Positions 58,949 through 64,000 of a DNA stretch of 64,000 nucleotides are shown here, in pieces. Numbering within the stretch: the first letter of the stretch is position 1; each line of letters begins with the position of its first letter. The notes beneath the pieces were generated by a model. It was not told where the DNA came from. It saw nothing but the letters and a program-made list of their open reading frames with translations, and ran no database searches. The position numbers were made by a program, and so were the translations under genes. This stretch comes from Euryodendron excelsum (taxonomy: Eukaryota; Streptophyta; Magnoliopsida; Ericales; Pentaphylacaceae): assembly GCA_033060915.1 (NCBI GenBank), contig CM065394.1, positions 13,271,001 through 13,335,000 of the forward strand, written 5' to 3'.

Positions 58949-60394
58949 GCTTGTAAGATTGGGGAACGAGGGAAGGTACCTAAAACCAACAAAAGGGAAG
59001 AGTCAGTGTTTGACCTTGGCAAGTCTTTATGCAATGCATGCTCTAAGGTGCCCCTTTTTGAGAGGGAGACTAAACATGATGTGTTGGCTCACTTTTGGAG
59101 ATAGGGGGCTTGCCCCTGTATGCAAACACTTTACCGTCAGGTGGGAACCTTCAGCCATTCATGCATTCATTCATAAAAATAAAGAAGTACATTAAATTCT
59201 AGGTTTAAGATACAAAGGAATTGAAATACATTTTAATAGGGAGAGGGGGAACATTGTCCTTTGGACTTCCACCTATCTACTTTTACAAAGGGAGATCCTA
59301 AACTACTCTTGAGTCTTCAGATTCGCCTTCCTTGGATTTGATGTCGAAGAGGTCGCTGAGAGACCTTGTTGATTGATTGCCCCTTGTCTTCTTAGCAACC
59401 CTATCTCCGTAAGCATAGAGGGATTGGGGCCCCTCTTATGGGATGAATCGAGATGCATGCAATGAGTCCTTAGGGTTACGCGGGAACCCTTAGGGTTTGG
59501 GTGGGTTCAATGCAATGGAAAGTGACGTTGGTGTCACTCTCAATGGGTTGATCATATGCATGAGAATGCAGTGACTTGAGTTACTTGGAACTCTTGTCTT
59601 GACATGGGATATTGAATGCATGAACATGAATATGCAAAAAGTATAAAGAGAGAAGGTACAATCAAAGTAAACATGCATGCATGAACAGTTAGGCAGGCAT
59701 TATAACAGTATAAATACAAGCATTATAACAGCAGGAATAAACAGGTATAAATGAAAGTAAGAGCAGTCGCCCTTTCCTCCGTGATTTTGAAAATAGTGCT
59801 CGTGTCTTAAATCCGGCAGAGGTTCGGCTATGCATGGTGTTTATATAAGTATGAGGTTGAGGGTTGACTAATGCGTTCTAAAAAGGCTCGGTCCCCGGAT
59901 CTTCAAACCTAGGCCCACTCCCCAAGGTGGTGCCATGATCGGTTGGTGATCCGAGCGGGGGAACCATCAAGAGGCCGTAGGCGAAGAAACTGACACAGCA
60001 TCTTGCCCACAACCAATATACCGTTTCCCCTTTCTAACTAGAAAGGACATATCAGGGTATGCAAGTATGCAGAATGCAAGTGCACATGCAGTGTGTGTGT
60101 GATTTTTAAAAGTGGAGGAAAGAGCCTAACAACTCCCATTCATCCTGTACATCACATTCATGCAAAGCAGTTGACAAAATTTAAACATAAAGCGCACCTA
60201 CAAAACAAAGATGCAAGTGTCAGTATGTGGATGACAAACATAATACAAGATAATATGAATAAATGCATGTTTTTTGAAAACAATTTTGAAAAATTGGTTT
60301 TGAAAATTTAAAGTGAATAGGATTGAACCAAGTTAATTGAAGACTCTACCTAGGTAAAAGGTAAAGAGACATGACTAACAGCCTAACCCTCTAA
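58949..60394 (-). other. Leader of element F
   Basis: Homologous to 2909-4362 in A, with hairpin at 59518-59541 (GAGAGTGAC / GTCACTTTC, one G-U pair, loop ACCAAC). The acceptor before gag is at 58980-58981; with the donor at 61709/61710 in the 5' LTR it would define a 2730-nt intron. No gene seen. Confidence 0.65.
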
Positions 60395-60415
60395 GTGTCC
60401 CCAGCGGAGTCGCCA
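60395..60415 (-). other. Primer-binding site, element F
   Basis: Minus strand TGGCGACTCCGCTGGGGACA, two bases from the LTR end. Confidence 0.87.
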
Positions 60416-60417
60416 GT

Positions 60418-63400
60418 TGTTGCGCCCAGATTTTTCGCACTCGAGGAGTACTCACACAAGCGGGAAAAATGATGTACTCTCTCATTAGAACTCACCCTCC
60501 TAAAAGAATGAGTGCGACTAGGTTTGAATTGAAAAATTGGTTTGAATAAAGGGCTTTTGAAAATGATTTGGAGTCGCCACCTAACTTGATTAAGGTGAGT
60601 TAGGTCACCTAAAAACTAAGAATAATCCGAAAACTACACTTAGGGTTTTTGAAAAACAATTTTGAAAATATCTCCTCAAGAGAGGGTTTCTAAGAAAACA
60701 GGTTGTTTGGCAACCTTTGGAAAACATTTAGCCCTTTTTTAAAAAGATAACTCTGTTTGGTCTTTGAAATTAGTGATCCTAGGTTCGGAGGTTGGTTACG
60801 TGTAGGGAAGATGCACTAATCTATCACCCTACCCCACCCTTTCGGTACCTACATGTCAATCTATCCTAGATTCACCTATGAGAGTCTTCAACTAACTATT
60901 GGCCAATCCTATCCATTTTAGAAAAACAATGTCTGAATAGAAACTAACATGATGCATGATATGCAAGTGCAATAGAAGAGAATTGAAAAGTAGATTTAAA
61001 AAGAGATTGGTTTGAAATTAATTTGATTTGAAAATAGATTTGAAGAGATGGAATTGAAATTGGAAAGTTTGAAAATTTGGAAATAGAAATTTGAAAATAG
61101 AAATTTGAAATTGGAATTTTAGATTTGAAAAGATTTTGAAAACTGCACCCATGAGGGTGGAATTGAAAGTTTGAAAAGTATTGTGACCGCACCTATGGAG
61201 ATTGCCTACGTATCCCTTTGGGGGAATCAGGTCAGTCGTAGTTCGGACCGGAGTCCGATTGATAAGAGATTGATTTGAAGAGAGAAATTGAAAAGGCTAG
61301 AGTCACCCTAGAATTGTGGTTTTGAAAACATGTTTTTGAAAAAGAGATTTTGATGCAATTTTGAAAACAAGTTTGAAAACGTTTTGAAAAACAACTTTGA
61401 AAACGGTTTTCGGAAGATGCAAGACTATGATATGCACAATGCAATTTGGGGTCGTGAACATACAAGGTTAAGGCTTCACCACATAATCAAGGGGGCCGGA
61501 CCCACGTGGTCTTTGGTTAGACTAGAAGAAAGGCCCCGACACGGTGACTCTCCAATAGTCCAATCCTACACATGGACCGGGAATCCCCTTGTTTCAAGCA
61601 TGCAAAGAAAGGGCGGGAAAGAGATGGAGGATTAAAATAGAGAAAACCCAAGTGGGTTGGAGAGAGAAGAGAGAGGGGGAAAGTGCGGAAACTTAAATTA
61701 GGAGCCTACCTTGTATCTTGTTTAGTTTGTGCGCCGTGCTGTCTTCGGCCTTCGGTCTTGATCTTCGTCTTTCGTCTTCAAGAGTTGTCTTCAAGCTTCG
61801 GGTTGCAGCTCCTCCAGTCTTCAAAAGATGGTTGAAGGCTAGTGTATGAGTATATGGGGGAGTGTGTAAGTGTAATAGGAGGTTAGGGTTTGTGTAGGGT
61901 GGCTAGGGTTTGGAGAACCTAAGGAAACTAGGGTTTTTGGAAGTGCTCGAGCTCTGTATATCGAAATATAGGGTTCTTAGGTTAAGTTTGCAGCCCCTTT
62001 TCACGTTGAATAAGGCTCTGTATTTATAGAAGTTGGACAAACCTAGCGCTTGTTGCAGTGGTGCCAGGGCAAAATTTCACTTGGCGCCACTAAGAGTGGC
62101 GCCAGGCCAATTCTTGGCTTGGCACCACTACTAGTGGCGCCACCCACTTAGGAAACTTTATAAGTCGGCAAGCAACGTATCTTTGACTAGATTTGGGTGC
62201 CTGTACTAGTGACTAACATGCAATTTTTAGCTTGGCTTCACTAGGAGTGACTCCGGAAAGTCCAAGAATGACACGGGGGGTCAAAAAGAAGCAGGGACAC
62301 TTAAAATAGTGTCCTAGAGGTATTTGACTCGAAAAGTGAGGATAAGATGTGTCAAAATGGTCGACCGGGCCTTTAGGGGCAAAACGGTCAATCGAACCGG
62401 AAAACTGCCGGGACAGACTCAGACTATCCCAAAAGAAGACTGGGGATCTGAAAACATTATTTAGAATGTTCCCAGAGGTTGCCGGTTTGATTTCCAAAGC
62501 CGGCATGGTCGGAAAAGGAGACCGGCCCACCAGGGGCAAAACGATCATTTTGCACCGGGTTGGCCAGAACTAACTCGGAATGATTCGGGAAGATAAGGAA
62601 AGGCTAAGAATACTACCAGAAGCATTCTCGGGAGGTTACCGGTTTGATACCCAGAGCCGGTGTGGTCGGAAAAGGAAACCGGCCCACTAGGGGCGAAATG
62701 ATCATTTTGCACCGGGTTGGCCAGAATTGACTCGGAATGATCCGGGAAGATAAGGAAAGGCTAATAATACTACAAGAAGAATTCTTGGGAGATTACCGGT
62801 TTGATACCCAGAGCCGGTGTGGTCGGAAAAGGAAACCGGCCCACCAGGGGCAAAAGGGTCATTTTGCACCGGGTTGGCCAAAACTGACTCGGAATGATCC
62901 AAGAAGATAAGGAAAGGTTGAGAATACTACAAGAAGCAGTCTCGGGAGGTTACCGGTTTGATACCCAAAGCCGGTGTGGTTCCCGGGGCATTCGGATACC
63001 TAGGGGCAAAATGGTCATCTTGACCGGAAAAGGTCCAAAGGGTAGTTTGGTCATTTTTCACTAAAGTGGGCTAACAGACACTGGTGTTGACCTAGGTTTT
63101 GAGTGTTTCCGCCACTCTAACGGTGTGAGTATTTTCGCTACTCTGACGGGTTTAATGATTTGTGAGTATTTCTGCTACTCGGACGGGGTTGATGATTTGT
63201 GAGCATTTTCGCTACTCTAACAGTTTTGTGAGTATTTCCGCTACTCTAACGGTTCCGTGAGTATTTCTGCTACCCTAACGGTTTCATGAGTATTTCCGCT
63301 ACTCTAACGGTTTTGTGGGTAGTTTCGCTACTCGGGCCATCTCGAGGAATAAACTGTCTCGGGAGTGGGATTGGAAGGGGTCTTACCGTCTCCGAAGAGA

Positions 63401-63876
63401 CGTGCCTAGATTGGAACCGTCTCGAGAGTGGGTTTGGAAAGGGGTCTTACCATCTCCGAGGAGACATGCCTGGATTGGAACCGTCTCGAGGAATAAACTG
63501 TCTCGAGAGTGGGATTGGAAAGGGGTCTTACCGTCTCCGAGGAGACGTGCCTGGATTGTGAGTGTTTTCGCCACTCTAACAGTTTTGTGAGTATTTCCGC
63601 TACTCTAACGATTTTGTGAGTAGTTTCGCTACGCGGACCGTCTCAAGGAATAAACTGTCTCGAGAGAGGGATTGGAAAGGGAATTGGAAAGAAACAATGC
63701 CCCTAAGAGCATTTTGGTCATTTTGCCTCTATTTGGGCCTGACAGGCCCGCGAAGCGATGGAAAGATGGAATTTGGACCTAGAGAAATGGTTTCGATTGA
63801 AATATGCCCACAATGACTTGAAAACAAGTCTGGATGGAGTGTAGACTGCTGAGCGGTCAAAAATGGGGTGCTTACA
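60418..63876 (-). repeat. 5' LTR of element F (3459 bp, internally deleted)
   Basis: Co-linear with the 3' LTR except for a loss of ~1.8 kb at about 61290, corresponding to roughly 48129-49937 of the 3' LTR; it removes nearly the whole G-poor tract. Retained: splice donor (61709/61710), TATA 62021-62028, GGCGCC cluster 62042-62142, four 157-bp repeats (CCGGTTTGAT at 62482, 62639, 62796, 62953), CTCTAACGG array 63105-63635. Confidence 0.93.
63105..63635 (-). promoter_or_regulatory. MSA-like array, F 5' LTR
   Basis: Counterpart of 51770-52262. Units GAGTATTTCCGCTACTCTAACGG with variants; three hairpin units (CGTCTCCGA..GAGACG) embedded at about 63340-63560. Confidence 0.45.
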
Positions 63877-63881
63877 GTACT

Positions 63882-64000
63882 CTCTCGTTAGAACTCATCC
63901 TCCTAGAAGGATGAGTACGGCATTAGAAATTGATCCGAATAAGAGCTGTTGAAAAAAGATTTGAAGTCTCCACCTAACTTTGTTAAGGTGAGTTAGGTCA
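63882..64000 (-). repeat. Element G: LTR end, right piece, runs off the window
   Basis: Continues 47251 after removal of F and one GTACT copy: CTCTCGTTAGAACTCATCC, then the conserved CACCTAACTTTGTTAAGGTG block of the U5 end, reversed. Confidence 0.78.

Larger units (their letters stand above)
47252..63876 (-). mobile_element. Element F: complete non-autonomous LTR retrotransposon, minus strand
   Basis: 3' LTR 47252-52508, 5' LTR 60418-63876, target duplication GTACT at 47247-47251 and 63877-63881. On the minus strand: LTR, PBS, leader, shortened gag, acidic remnant, spacer, antisense PMD gene, PPT, LTR. Internal region 7909 bp with no pol. The 5' LTR has lost about 1.8 kb internally. Confidence 0.95.

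Overview
This window is plant nuclear DNA made almost entirely of nested LTR retrotransposons of the Ty3/gypsy class. The lineage is most like TAT/Ogre: LTRs of 4.5-5.4 kb, a primer-binding site starting TGGCGACTCC, and extra ORFs. I see no host single-copy gene, tRNA, rRNA or CRISPR. GT-AG introns, TATA boxes and the element types indicate an angiosperm, probably a eudicot. The species cannot be named from the sequence alone.

Layout, oldest first. D is a decayed minus-strand gypsy pol (protease, RT, RNase H; 16326-17538 and 45156-47198). Its RT is split by C, a plus-strand solo LTR (17539-17891 + 41034-45150; duplication ACTAC/ACTAT). C is split by B, another plus-strand solo LTR (17892-20739 + 38532-41028; AACGG). 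B is split by E, a complete minus-strand element (20740-38526; TAGGG). A (plus; starts left of the window, ends 16325) abuts D's RNase H. At the right, G (an LTR end at 47199, minus) lies next to D and is split by F, a complete minus-strand element (47252-63876; GTACT).

A, E and F form one non-autonomous family. Each has long LTRs, a PBS, a long leader, gag or its remains, a spacer and a polypurine tract, but no protease, RT, RNase H or integrase. In place of pol they carry a gene on the opposite strand. In A and F this gene encodes a 585-residue protein with a plant mobile domain (PMD). It has an 88-nt phase-0 intron near its 3' end, a ~0.86-kb 5'UTR intron, and an upstream GGCGCC cluster like the one in front of the LTR TATA box. 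The A and F genes have exactly the same length (1846 bp) with the frame kept throughout, although both carry stop codons, mostly explained by C-to-T or G-to-A change. In E the same 5' end is followed by a different downstream sequence.

The LTRs carry several layers of repeats: 81-94-bp arrays whose units form a hairpin, 157-bp repeats, and short arrays of CTCTAACGGTT sites that resemble the plant mitotic MSA element. Downstream of the TATA box lie a conserved splice donor and a 1.4-1.8-kb tract almost without G on the sense strand. The donor can be paired with a polypyrimidine-AG acceptor just before gag in each of the three elements, suggesting that gag is expressed from an mRNA with a spliced leader of 2.7 kb or more. 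D-like autonomous elements are the likely source of the missing enzymes; this is inference.
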